In this document: one piece after another, positions 46,831 to 58,600 of the stretch
How the letters are laid out: every line of letters starts with the position of its first letter
Position numbering within the stretch: position 1 is the first letter of the stretch
DNA from: Polyodon spathula
Lineage: Eukaryota; Chordata; Actinopteri; Acipenseriformes; Polyodontidae
Direction: 5' to 3'
Length of the DNA: 64,000 nt
Assembly: GCF_017654505.1 (NCBI RefSeq)
Contig: NC_054538.1
Span: forward strand, 64,274,678-64,338,677
Notes under the pieces: model-generated
What the model was told of the DNA's origin: nothing
The model's database searches: none
What the model saw: the letters and a program-made list of their open reading frames with translations, nothing else
Translations under genes and position numbers: made by a program

Positions 46831-49706
46831 TAGCAGTAGGTTCACAGTAGGTAACACAGCTTACAGCTCACAGCACACAATTCTCCACTCTCTGAATCCA
46901 CACAAAATCACACACCTGATGCACCCTCTTTTAACCCCCCCTTAAACCCAGACACAGAAAACACAAAGTATGTGAGGCTTTGACGTGAACAACACCCGGT
47001 GACCCGTGTAGACTGCCTGATCCAGTGGCAACTCTGTAGCATGGTGAGATGACAGTCCTGGAGGCAGCAAGGCGCACGTCCATAGTGTTGTGCCAATGAA
47101 AAGGGACAGCCACTGGGGTGTCAGCAGGACTAACCTTGGCACGTTGCTGGCTGTCAGAGCCATCTGGCTATGTGGAAGTCCCGGGCAAAGGTGAGCCTGA
47201 GGATCCAGGTTGTCACTACACCCCCTCCACCCCCCACTGTATGAGGAAAGATGGTCCTGATGGATCGCCACCTTCCAATCCAAGAAATGTCCAGCTTGGG
47301 GCAGTGTCCCCACTTACAATGGGAGCTATAAACCCACACAAACTCCCCGGCAAAAAAGTGCCTTCCCCTCACCCAAAGGTCATAGTTACACTATTGGCGG
47401 CCGTCTGTAGCCGCGAGTCCAGGCAACCTTGCAAGTGCCTTGCATACTCAGGCACTGGGGTACCTTCTGCAATGTAGTGGTTCCTCCCAATCAGACTGCA
47501 GAGAGGGGCCCAGGATATCAATTCATTCGTCCCATGGGCTCCCCGGCTGGAAACTGTTGCAGTGAGTGTGCGACTGGCCCGAAGATCCCTTCCCTGCAAC
47601 ACACTCATCACAGCGTCAGAAATCCTTCACATCCCAACGGCAGCGGGCCCAGTAGAATGGCTTTCGGAGCTGCTTGAGGGTTAAGGCAGCCTCAAAGTGC
47701 CTTAAACCCAGCCTGCCACGATGTAGTAACTCCGTCTGTAGGGAGTGTGGGACCATGACTGCTGCTGTGGCCACAGTCAGCTCACTACAGGTTGCGGTGG
47801 TCTCCCAGCTCTCCTGCATTGCCTGGTGCCATTCTTGGTCCCGACCCCCTCTCTGCTCGGTCCCAACCATCACTTCCTCCCTGAAGTCCTGCTTGTGCTC
47901 AGTATAGGGGCGATGGGACAGTGCAACCGTGTTGTTGTGTTGAGTCCCGGCTCTGTGCTAGTTTCGGTAATTGAAGGGCTGTAGCTGCTCAATCCAGTAC
48001 GCCACCTGCCCCTCTGGTTCCTGAAATGACAGCAGTCACTGCAACGCAGCATGACCTGTGCAGATGAGCAAGGGCAATCCACACAAATAGTGACAGAATT
48101 AGCAGACCAACACCACTACTGCAAGCAACTCCAGTCAGGTGACACAGTACTGCGACTCTGTCTTGTTCAGGGTGAAAAAAGCCACTACCCACTCTCCGTC
48201 TGTTGTAACAACACAGCTCCTATCCCTTCATTGCTGGCATCCATGTCAAGTAGGAATGGGAGAGTTGGATCAGGTGAAGCAGTACAGTCATACGGCTCTT
48301 CCTTCCTCAGCAACTGGTCAAAAGGTGTAGCAATAGTGGCGAACTGGGCAATGAAGCATCAGTAATAGCTGGTGTTGGTCGGACAGAACGGGCCAGTCCC
48401 AGATGGTGCTGACTGGCTCAGTGCAGCTCCCTTCCCCCCCATCTTTGCAGACCCAGAGTAATTTCCTGATGGGTGGTGGGGCCTGGGGACCCGAGGCTGG
48501 GAGGCAGCTGCCGGGCATTGTGCCTATAGGACCAGGCTGGTTACAGTTCCTGCAGAAACAGACCCAAGACCTGGAGCGCTGCTTGGCCACTGGTGTTAAG
48601 CGCCTGCACAAGGGGAGGACTTCAGGGAGCCAGGAGGGTGTTGGCGCGCCGCTGTTGGGTTCCCTTTCACTGAGCTGGGCTTGTCGCACTGTGGGTTGGC
48701 CCCTTGTTGATTCGCAGTGCAGCCTGCAGGGTCTGAGGGCATTGCAGCCACAGGTGTTCGTGCAGCTGTCCGGTCACGAGTGCCTCTATGAATTGTAGCC
48801 CGACTTGTTCTTGCTCTCATTCAGCAGGAGAAGACTGCGTATGCCTGCTGGCTTTCCCTCTTCAGCTCTGATGCAAAACTGGCCAGGCTCTCCGTCGGCC
48901 AACGCAACCGACGTTGCAGCCTCAAATTGAGCCCCTCTGGATTGACCATGCTCCCAAAGCAGCTCACGAGAGCCTCGCTTAAGAGCAGTGTATTCTCCCA
49001 GGCTGTCGGGGGAAGGTTTTATAGGACTAGCTGTGCATCACCCCTCAGCACACCAGTCAGTCGGCACCCATGCAGCTTGCCCAGTGTCTCCAGCTGCTGA
49101 TGCCATCGAATCCCAGGATCTTTATTCCGCCTGGTTCTCGCTCTGCAGAGCCTGGTCTGACTCTGCTCCCCATCTTCCTCTCAGCGACCCACTCTCGCAG
49201 CCAGTTTCGGGAGACACCCTCTCTTGCTGCCGATTTCTGCCTGGCCAGTGGCGGTTGTGTCAGCTCTGGTTGCACTTTCCACAGTGTTCAATCCATCCGA
49301 CTTCTCATCACCAATGTAGCACTTGACAAAACTGCAATCAGAAAAAAAAGTCTTGACTACAAAGCAGTTCAGTAACTGGCAGGCTCCTTATTTGCAGCAG
49401 CAGGTTCACAGCAAGTAACACAGCTCACAGCACATGATTCTGCACTCTCTGATTCCACACAGTCACACACCTGATACAGCCTCTCTTATCCCTCCTCAGA
49501 CCAAGACACAGAAATCACAAAGTTACAAGTATGAGAAGCTTCAACCAATCAGCAATGTAACTAACAACGTAATAGAATAGCATGTTCCTCACCCAATCAG
49601 AGCCCTGTACAGCCGCATTGGGGTTCACACCCAGCACTCTGCTGCATGCATGGTGTAGGTTAACAGTTCCGACAAGCTGGTGTGCCTGTACCTGCCGCTA
49701 CATTAT
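46831..49706 (-). mobile_element. Ty3/gypsy LTR retrotransposon remnant
   Basis: Related terminal sequences occur in direct orientation at 46831-46985 and 49391-49545 (shared GGTTCACAG..GTAACACAGC and TCACACACCTGAT). On the minus strand the right one begins TGTAGCGGCAGG at 49706, so it is the 5' LTR (about 315 bp); the left one keeps only its distal half. Between them on the minus strand lie, in order, gag-like sequence with a degenerate zinc knuckle (about 48504-48554), the end of reverse transcriptase and an RNase H start ('DASNEGIGAVL', near 48220), and an integrase N-terminal zinc-domain region (about 47350-47870). Protease and most of RT are missing. Many stops and frame changes: non-functional. 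Confidence 0.75.
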
Positions 49707-50049
49707 GGTCATGTAATTAAAGCAAAATGGCTCCTCACTCCCAATATTTTTGTTTAATTTGTAAGTGTGAGAAAATACCTTCTGTTCTGGCTTCCCCTTC
49801 ATTTTCCCCTAAATTACAAAGTCGCCCTACTATAAAAAAACAAAACAAAAACAAAAAAACAGATTGATAGGTATACAGTACATTAAGATATGTACAGAGA
49901 CTTGCCTACATGTATGTAAAACAGTATGTCAAAGTACCTAAGATTTTTATTTTAGCTACACTGGGACCTTAGACCTTATGATCTGAAAGATTGAGCATAG
50001 GCGGGAAAGCAAGTGTCTGAGTCTGGATTAGACTTCCTAGGTGGAAGAT

Positions 50050-50083
50050 CCTTTCTTTAACCACTGGACCACACAGCCTCATC
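50050..50083 (-). mobile_element. Fragment of the MIR-like SINE
   Basis: TTTAACCACTGGACCACACA matches the tRNA-like head of the 19881-20116 copy; the rest has decayed. Confidence 0.4.
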
Positions 50084-51568
50084 GTTTATCTTTTTTTTAA
50101 AATGCACGTGTCACTGCATCTAAACTCAACTGTAGGAAAAAGATGCTCTTGCTGAGCATCTCGAGTGCGTTACTGCTCAACCCCGAAATATGAACACTCA
50201 TTGGATGTGGGTGTGCAATGTGTTCAATGCTTTTTTTACAATGCTGTCTTGACTATTTGATCTTTACTATTCAAGCTCAAAATATGTTACATGGCAAACC
50301 AACAGAGAAAATTAAGGAGTTTTTATGTACTTCACCAGAATTTGTACATGAGCACTTATGTGTCCTTGTAGCTAGTTACAGCATAATTGTGTTGCCCATT
50401 CACCAAGTCTTTATATGGAAAATGTTTTGAAATATTCTTTCCCCCTATTCATCATTTAAAGGAAGCTGTCCGGTTGCCTACTGAAACATTTTATTTTTTG
50501 GGTAAATGTATTTTTTCACTTCATTTTCCACAGTGTAACAAACATAATAGGGAAGATTGTGGAGGGTTGTTAAAAGCCCATCACGAAACTGAGTACACAG
50601 AGGAATATGCAGTATGCTGTGAAAAGACAGTGAATTAAATGAAAAACAGCCGCACCAAGACTACTTCTGAACTTTAATGCTTTGTTACAACAAGCGTGTA
50701 ATGATTGAACAACCAATTAGCAATAAACTGATAGTGTATACATGCACAAAGATACCACTACATATTAGGTATTTTTAATGCTTTACACCTAGCAAAGTAC
50801 ATAACGATAAATGGAAAAAAAAAAAAAAAAAACTTCCATTGTGTACAAACAGTATTGCAAGTACATATGCTGAGGTTTTTAAAATGTGTGTGCTATTTTC
50901 TACATACAGTACAGGCAGGTCTTTAAAGTAGCACTTTAAACAGTTACACAGTAGTAGAAAGTCTAATGCATCCAAGTGAGTTAGCAGTCTCTTTCCCTAA
51001 GGACAGAAAAGTAGGTACACAACCATTATGTGCCATAGCTTCAACGCATGTTGAACTAATGTTAAGTTTTCTACACAGCATTTATAATAAAAATACAAAA
51101 TGATTACATTAGGGTACAACACAGACTAAATATTCCAGCTGTACGGCACTAGTCAAATGTTTCATAACCATCTATCATTGGAACATGCTTTTGGAAAGGA
51201 AAATGAGAAAACAGGTTCCATTGTGAATTATCAAATGTGAATGATGGAAACTGTCAATGGACTAGTAAAACAGAACAACCTACTGTGGTCACCTAAAATC
51301 AAACAGCTAAAGTTCTTTTCTAAATACTGTCTTGTTGCTAAATATCAAAAAAGTTTTAGTGCCCTACAATTTGTACTATCAGCTATAACAATATTGTTAG
51401 AAACAGTATTTAAGATATGACACACATATCTATACTAATTGACAAAAATAAGTTAAAACTAAAAACATACACCTGAAGCACGTTTCTTTGAAATCGTTTG
51501 GTCTTTGAAACACAACAAATAGTAAATTATATAGACAAATTAACAAAATAACAAAGAACAATGTTTCC

Positions 51569-51607
<39 letters not shown>

Positions 51608-51663
51608 AAAAATACAACTTTTTTAGTCTTTCGTAATTTTGATTTGATTAAAAATAGGTTCGT

Positions 51664-51668
51664 ACTCT

Positions 51669-51755
<87 letters not shown>
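51664..51755. repeat. (AT)n microsatellite
   Basis: AT repeat with two TAAT-type interruptions, just beyond a 34-nt poly(A). Confidence 0.95.
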
Positions 51756-51760
<5 letters not shown>

Positions 51761-52637
51761 AAGGATCTCAATAGAAGTTTAGCGGTTTTGAAGATGCTGA
51801 GGACATGGAGCCTTTAAAGCCTTTCTTGTCAGCATGTACTATATAAAGGTTCATGACAGAATGTAAGAAAAGTTGGGTCAATCCCTTTTTTCATGTGTAT
51901 AAACTAAAAAATAGCCCTTGATGTGCATGAAAAAACAAAAGCTCTTGCCATCACAAATGCAATAAGTCATACATTGAAAGAAGCTTGCAAACAGAAGACA
52001 GAATGCTCATTTAAAAGCAAGTACATGGTTAGCACACTTACTGTGACTTATTAAATATGCACAAAAAACTCCCACGATTTCCTCCCCATTTCTTAAGCGG
52101 CTTTCTGTTGTACAGTTGGTTTGTAGAATGCACTTCCTGCAAGTTAAAACACATACTTGGAGAGGGTCAGCTGATTAGTACCATTATTCTTGTGTTGCTC
52201 AAGCCAAAGCTGTGTTTTTAAACTGCTTTCCCTTCAAAATTTGTGCAGTTTTCACTTTCATGAAGTATATATTTTCCAGTTGTGGTATGTGAATCAGCCA
52301 TGCAGTTTAAAAGTCCAGCATTTTGCACATACCATACAATTGCTAGTCCTCTTATAAAAACATCACATCTGAGGTATGCCTAATGGGCCAAGCAGATATG
52401 ACTATCATTTGAAAAACACACTAGCCCTAAAACTACTTTTTAACCTGTTGCTGTTATACGGAATTGTAAAATGTACCAGACAATAAAACTATTATAATGG
52501 TTTTCAAATATTTATTGTTAAAGAGCACCTTTGTATGGATGTGAAATTTCAGTTAGCTTAACTAATTGTGGGTTATATTCACTTTTTGTGTTTCAAGTCA
52601 ACTCAATCTTTGACTTTTTAAGACTCAAAGCATCGCT

Positions 52638-52814
52638 GTGGCCTCAATCATGCTGGAACTCTGTTTCAGGATAGTGACTATTAACCTTTATGCCACACTG
52701 CCCTCTGGCTGCAATAAATATCTCTGTGTAGCATTTCTTGCAACCACTAGGGGCAGTGTGGCAGAAAGACAACTTTAGACTCTGGTGTACCAGATATATT
52801 TATATTGAGGCCAC
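52638..52814. mobile_element. Palindromic MITE-like element
   Basis: GTGGCCTCAAT at the left and ATTGAGGCCAC at the right are perfect inverted repeats. Inside, TGCCACACTGCCC pairs with GGGCAGTGTGGCA. The whole can fold into a long hairpin; weaker pairing extends beyond both ends. Confidence 0.55.
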
Positions 52815-53374
52815 AACGGTTCTTTAAAGCTTTAAGTCACAAGGATTTGATGACTAAAACTGAAAATGATATTAAGTGAATATAAACAAGAATAATACAT
52901 TAGTTAAGATACCTCATATCTATACCAAACTGTCTAACACTACATAACATGCTAAAAAAGCATCAGTTTTTTTTTATCACAGTTGAAGTTATTTCGTTAT
53001 TTGGTAAAACTATATATATATTTTTAAACTGCTGCTAAAGTTGTTATAATTACTATTTATCCATACCTTGTAACATGCTAAATGTCTGATAAATAAAAAG
53101 TTAGCATAACAAGACAACAGCGAGACAACAGATTGCCTAAAACAATTACTACCCTACAGGACATATCAAAATCACGTCCACAATGCAAGGAAACATTTGA
53201 AATTGACAGATTACAAAGCCACTGCCAAAACTCTCAGCTTAATTATTTTCTTTGTTCACACTAGCAAACACAATTCATAGGGCTCTTTTTTTGTGTTTAA
53301 AGCACAAAGGTCACTGGACCACAAAACCAAACTGGATGTAGTTGCTAATAAGAATCTTCATGATTGTAATTCTA

Positions 53375-53421
<47 letters not shown>

Positions 53422-54401
53422 CATTTTATTAATTTGTGCATGGTCATTAAATTGGTTACGTTCCCTGAATTCAGCTGCTTTATGTATTAAATCCTGCAGC
53501 GTCTAAACCAATGATTAAAACACTGTGAAAAATGACTTTTACTCAATGATCGGTAATTGCAGACTGTTCTTTTAAAATTCTTCGCTGAAGATAGGAAAAT
53601 AGCTTGACAGAGCCAATAAACTCTCTACCTCACAGTCCTGAACTATTCAAAACTGAATCTGCACACAAATTAAAACAGTCAAAGTAAAAAAACAATACAA
53701 AAAACAACCCCCTCTCATTCTACTCACACGATTACTGCTGTTTGGGTACATACAATACAGCTACAAAGGGAATGCAAAATGACAGCATTTTACCTTTTAA
53801 AAAAATAGACACGTTTGTTCTCTCTTAAATACTTCAATGACAATGACAAATCAATGATTTATATTTCTTTTCCAGTTTTATGAGAGCAACCAGAGAAATA
53901 TGTTCAGCTGTTACTCTCTTTAAAATACTATTGTGGACTTAAGTGCACTTGTATGGTGTTAATTATTCCTCGCATAAATGCGAAATTTGTCAGGAGTCAA
54001 TAGCACCAAGTAGAAAAATAAATAACTGCTTATATACACAAGACTGATAATGATTAGTTATGTAGAGGAGAAAACAACATATTTGATACAGTAATTAACC
54101 AAGCAATACCAAAAAAAAATCCAGCATACATCAGTTATGCCCATGGCATAAAATTATTCCATACAAAACACATGTGTCACTAATGACTTCTGATAAACTA
54201 TATCAACTTTGTAGTGTCTTCGTTTTTGCAGATTACATGGAGTAAAAAAACAACTTTTGGTTGTCCAGTTTGAATAAATTTGTAAATGCAATAAATACAA
54301 ACATTTCTACAATAGGCCTGTTCTATTTGATATCACCTACTTAACAGATTAGTGCAGCACTTGAATAAAAGAAAGGGGCACCTAAGTGAAATGACTGTTA
54401 A

Positions 54402-54988
54402 CCCTTTGCGGTCCTATGTCGGACCAGGTCTGACATTACAATTTTCCCTTTCCAGTCCGTGTCCGACATCATCAAAAAGAGGTCAACCACAGGTCTCTAG
54501 TCGTTTATTCTCCGGAAAAAGCAGAGAAAACCTTTCAATGGCCAAGAGAAGCCGAAAAAAGGGGCAGATCTGAGCAATACACAGAGGCCCTGCACCACAG
54601 AGATAATACGGACATAAACAAACAAGACAGCTGCTTCCACATCCAGCGCTCAAAGAATATCACAGACATTTGCAGAGCTTTTTGAGCTTTTTGTTATAGT
54701 AATAAAATAATGACTTCGCATTATTGAGGAGTTTGGTGATAAAACGAGTGATCAGGAGTTGATTTATCAGTATGCACGACTATGAAGAGGTATGTGATAA
54801 ATACAGCTAACAAGGGGTGGGGTGGGGCAGGGCTGGAGGTGCAGTACTGAGTATGCAGTGCATTTGAAGCCTGTTTCACTGTGAAAAAAAAAACACTTTT
54901 AAACAGCGTGTGTAAAATAAACAGTACGTATAAAAATAAATTGGACCTGACGAGCCTCACAGGAGCCGAATAAATGGACCGCAAAGGG
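54402..54988. mobile_element. Non-autonomous piggyBac element
   Basis: TTAA (54398-54401) precedes CCCTTTGCGGTCC, and the right end GGACCGCAAAGGG is followed by TTAG, one change from the TTAA target. The 13-bp inverted repeats and TTAA target are diagnostic of piggyBac. 587 bp, no transposase. Confidence 0.85.
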
Positions 54989-55280
54989 TTAGTTACTTAT
55001 ACTTATTTGTATTTATCTAATGATAACATTTACTCCAAATAAGTGCGTTGGTGACAGGAAAAGATGATGACAAATAAAACTGGTATCTATTGATAACATG
55101 AACCTTTTCTAAAAGGTTCACTTATCTTTTTAACAAAACTGGCTATTCAGATAAACACAGAAGTTACAACATCTGTTAAATCAGAGACACTGTATGCAAC
55201 TTAATCTGCAAAAGTTCTAGTCTCTAAAAAAAATAACAAAAAAAATACAAAGAAAATTAAAAATTGTAACTGCAGTGTAT

Positions 55281-55619
55281 TCAGTGCAGAGAGGACTGTG
55301 TTTCTGCTTGGATGCCAATCAGTGTCGGTGGCTGCTGTCCACTGACAGCTGGTACGACTGGCCTTGGGTTTAGACGGGGTGGCATTTGATTGGCCGGCCT
55401 GATGAGCGGAGGTGGTGGCTGGTTGAGGGTAGGCCTTGGTTGAAGGAAGCGAGCCTGCTGCTGCAATGGGGGAGGCTGCCGGTGAAGAGCTGGGGCAGCT
55501 GGGATAGATGGCCGAAGAAGGGGTGGTGGCTGGTTGAGTGAAGCTGTAGGTGTTACAGGAGCAGAGGCAGAAGACACTTGGGCTGGAGGAGAACGACCAG
55601 AAGATGGCACCACCAAAGC
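55281..55619 (-). CDS. rcor3: rcor3 last exon: Pro/Gln-rich tail and stop
   Basis: 112 codons and TGA. Acceptor ttttacctacag|GCTTTGG. Encodes repeated '[10 protein letters not shown]' / '[11 protein letters not shown]' motifs and ends 'QSSLH', as in human RCOR3. Confidence 0.95.
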   Translation of the reverse strand, partial: ALVVPSSGRSPPAQVSSASAPVTPTASLNQPPPLLRPSIPAAPALHRQPPPLQQQARFLQPRPTLNQPPPPLIRPANQMPPRLNPRPVVPAVSGQQPPTLIGIQAETQSSLH

Positions 55620-58600
55620 CTGTAGGTAAAAAATACATTTTGATTTGTATTTAAAAAAGAATACATTTAGGAGGTAGAGCCATAACATTCTCAATTTGAC
55701 TTCCTGGATTAAAAAAAGGTTTACAGATAAAAAAAACAAAAAAACAATGAAAAGTCAAAAACAAAATATGAAAAAATAAATTCTATATAGTAGTGCTGGG
55801 AGGAACAGAGGATTTTCATGTTTGGATATTCACTCATAATTAAAATATTTGTTCAGGACACAGGCAGAGACAGCTTAGCAGCAGGGGCAGGGGGGCATGA
55901 CCCACGTGTGTGCGCCTTTATTTTACAGCAAGACATTACAATATGTAACACGTTAAAGTAGAAAAATATCACAGGAGTAACGAAGATGTTGTGGATGTAG
56001 GTCTTACTTTACCCCAGTGAATTAACTACAAAGCAAAGGATGCCAAAAAGCAGTTCAAGTTAAACGTTTTTTTTGTTTATTCCCGAAATAAATACTACAT
56101 AAAGTTAACACCGCATTTTATTTATTTTTGACTTCTTTTTCATTTCTTGCCATTACCGTTTCTTCACAGTAAACAGTGGTCATTTTCATAAAGTAGTAAC
56201 ATGAGGTGGCTTTTTGTAGCTGAGCAAGAAAACAAAAACTAAAATTTAACTTTAAACACTTCAAATAAAACAAACATGGAAATTGTGTTGTAAATTGAGG
56301 GGAAAAAACTCACCGTTTTGGTTCTTGTTCATACATTCAACATAACAAAGTCACAACAAAAAATATATAATATATACAATCTATATAAAAATCATTAAAC
56401 AATATTTCCAGCAAGGTGGACACAGTTTAGGCGAGGCATTTCAGAATGACGTGCTTGCTTTTTTTCTGTCCCATGAGATTCTGACTCACTATAAGCAGCA
56501 CAATGTGTTTTTGACCCAGATGGCTAACGGTTTGTTAACTTTTTGCTGTCTAAAACTTTTAAGTAGAGGCTCAAGAGCTGCTGTGTTGATCCTGTTTTTT
56601 TTTTTTTTTTCATATATATATTAATCTCACATATCAAACAGAGCTCTTTTTCATTTGCCATTTTTGAAACTGTCACGCAACTTCTGGTGAGGTGGAAAAT
56701 AAGCGCAAGTTATTTTTGTAATTTCTAGCAAATACGAACATCTGATTTTTGTACCCAAATACAAGTCAAAACATTTTCGTTTGATTTGTCCCAGCACTAA
56801 TATATATATATATATATATAAAATCATGTAATTTATTTTACATATCTGTACATACTGTACTAATAAATAGTAACGTAAGAACTGACAACAGCTACAACTG
56901 CAGACATCATCAATGTAAACACCAGCTACCACCTTGTAAGTTCACTGTTAGAAAATCTAATGAGTCCATTTTAATAATATTGCCAATAAACAGGCTGTCT
57001 TTACAGCAAATGGAACTAATTTTCTGCCATATTCACTTCAGTTATGTTTATACAGTAAATGTACATGCTTACATATCCCTGCTACTGTCCCAAACTCAAC
57101 TGTCTTTTGAGATGGCATTTCAAACACCAGGGTTGTGGTTTTCTTTTTAAGTTACATAGTCCATCTTATCTCTGCTCTATGTTATCTACTGTCTATGTTA
57201 GTGAAAGGCAAGTAGAAAATTCCACCACCTCCTCCTCCTCCTCCTCCTCCTCCTCCTCTTCGTCGGTACTTTTCCCTGATGGGGTGTTGAAAGTGTTCTT
57301 CCCCTCCTCCCCTGAGGTAGCAGTGTCATCGTTGGGGGCCTGAGTTCCCTGTTCTGCCTCCCACTCCTGCAGCACCTCCTCCAAGTTAAATCGACGACGG
57401 TAGTTTACAAAGAAGTTTTTTACCTGACCTACGGTCTTATTACCGATAACTTCGGCAATAGCTTGGAAGTCTTTCCCATACTTCCGGACACCTATGGACA
57501 AAGAAGTGGTTGTCTTTTAAACAAAGCAACTGCAAATAAGAAAAACCAGTAGGAGATTTTATAAATAAATAATGAAAAGACCTTCTATGTTTACCTATCT
57601 ACATCAACTGTAACTGGTCATCAACCTGTGCCCTCCCTCACAGAATATGCCTTAAAACCACTACCACTTACTGTGATGGCTACCGGAAAAATCTACAATT
57701 ACATGGTAATTGCTGATTAGGTAAAAGAAAAAAGAAAACAAAACTGCACTACACTATCTCAATTCACAGTGGGCCTACATGACCCTGTTAAAAACAATGC
57801 TGCTGAAATGTCTATAGCTACCTTGTACTGCAAGCAGCTGCTCATCTGTAGTCCACCTGGCATTTATTTTCTGGTTACACTACAAGAAAAAGACAGTGAT
57901 AAAGTCATACGCTTTACAAATAAAAAACAACAAACCTTAAACAAAAAACATAACCCTGAAATCTGTTTAGAAGGTAACAGTATAAATCCTGATTCCTACT
58001 TAAACACTGGGGTTCTCTCGGTCCCCACTGACAAGCTGTCAGTTGGTGGCCTCTGTTCAGTTCAATGCTATGGTCTAAATAAAGTCCAAGATCTAACACT
58101 TTTTTCAAGCAACAGCGAATCAAGCTAACATGCTTCCACTTTTTACTAATATACTTTTCAACTACTGTATGAAGGCATTCAACATTCACTTTATATAGTA
58201 CTAGAATTTACCTCAGGCAGTCTGTAGTCATCAATACCTGTGTCCACCTTCTGCTTCAGAACTCCATTCACTTGCTTAGCATTTTGGACCTTTAAGAAAA
58301 AATATGAAATACTCCCCATTAAAACCTCTATATCTATATAATTCTAATAGGTCTAAAATCATATAGGGATAACACAAGTCATGTCTAATGCGTGACATGA
58401 CTTCAACGGTTACACAAATCAAACTGTTTTAAAACAAGTCCCATTTTACGTACTTTCCCTTAAATGTGTTGTATTGATTGAGGTTCATAAGGAGGTTCAA
58501 GACGTACTTTATCGGTACACAGCTCTCTATATTCTCCTATTTTATGATCAAAAACATCCCTATAGTGCAAACACCGAAGAAAATGGATGTGTGAAAAGTG

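Larger units (their letters stand above)
49707..52637. other. Intergenic between the retroelement and the rcor3 3' side
   Basis: No gene recognised. A SINE fragment lies at 50050-50083, a poly(A) at 51570-51603 and an (AT)n block at 51664-51755. The part toward 55281 may include rcor3 3' UTR, whose end I cannot fix. Confidence 0.5.

Noticed and set aside
47118..49375. Several plus-strand open frames of 80-130 codons
   Set aside because: They lie antisense to the Ty3/gypsy relic, overlap one another and show no family motif; explained by GC-rich, stop-poor retroelement sequence.
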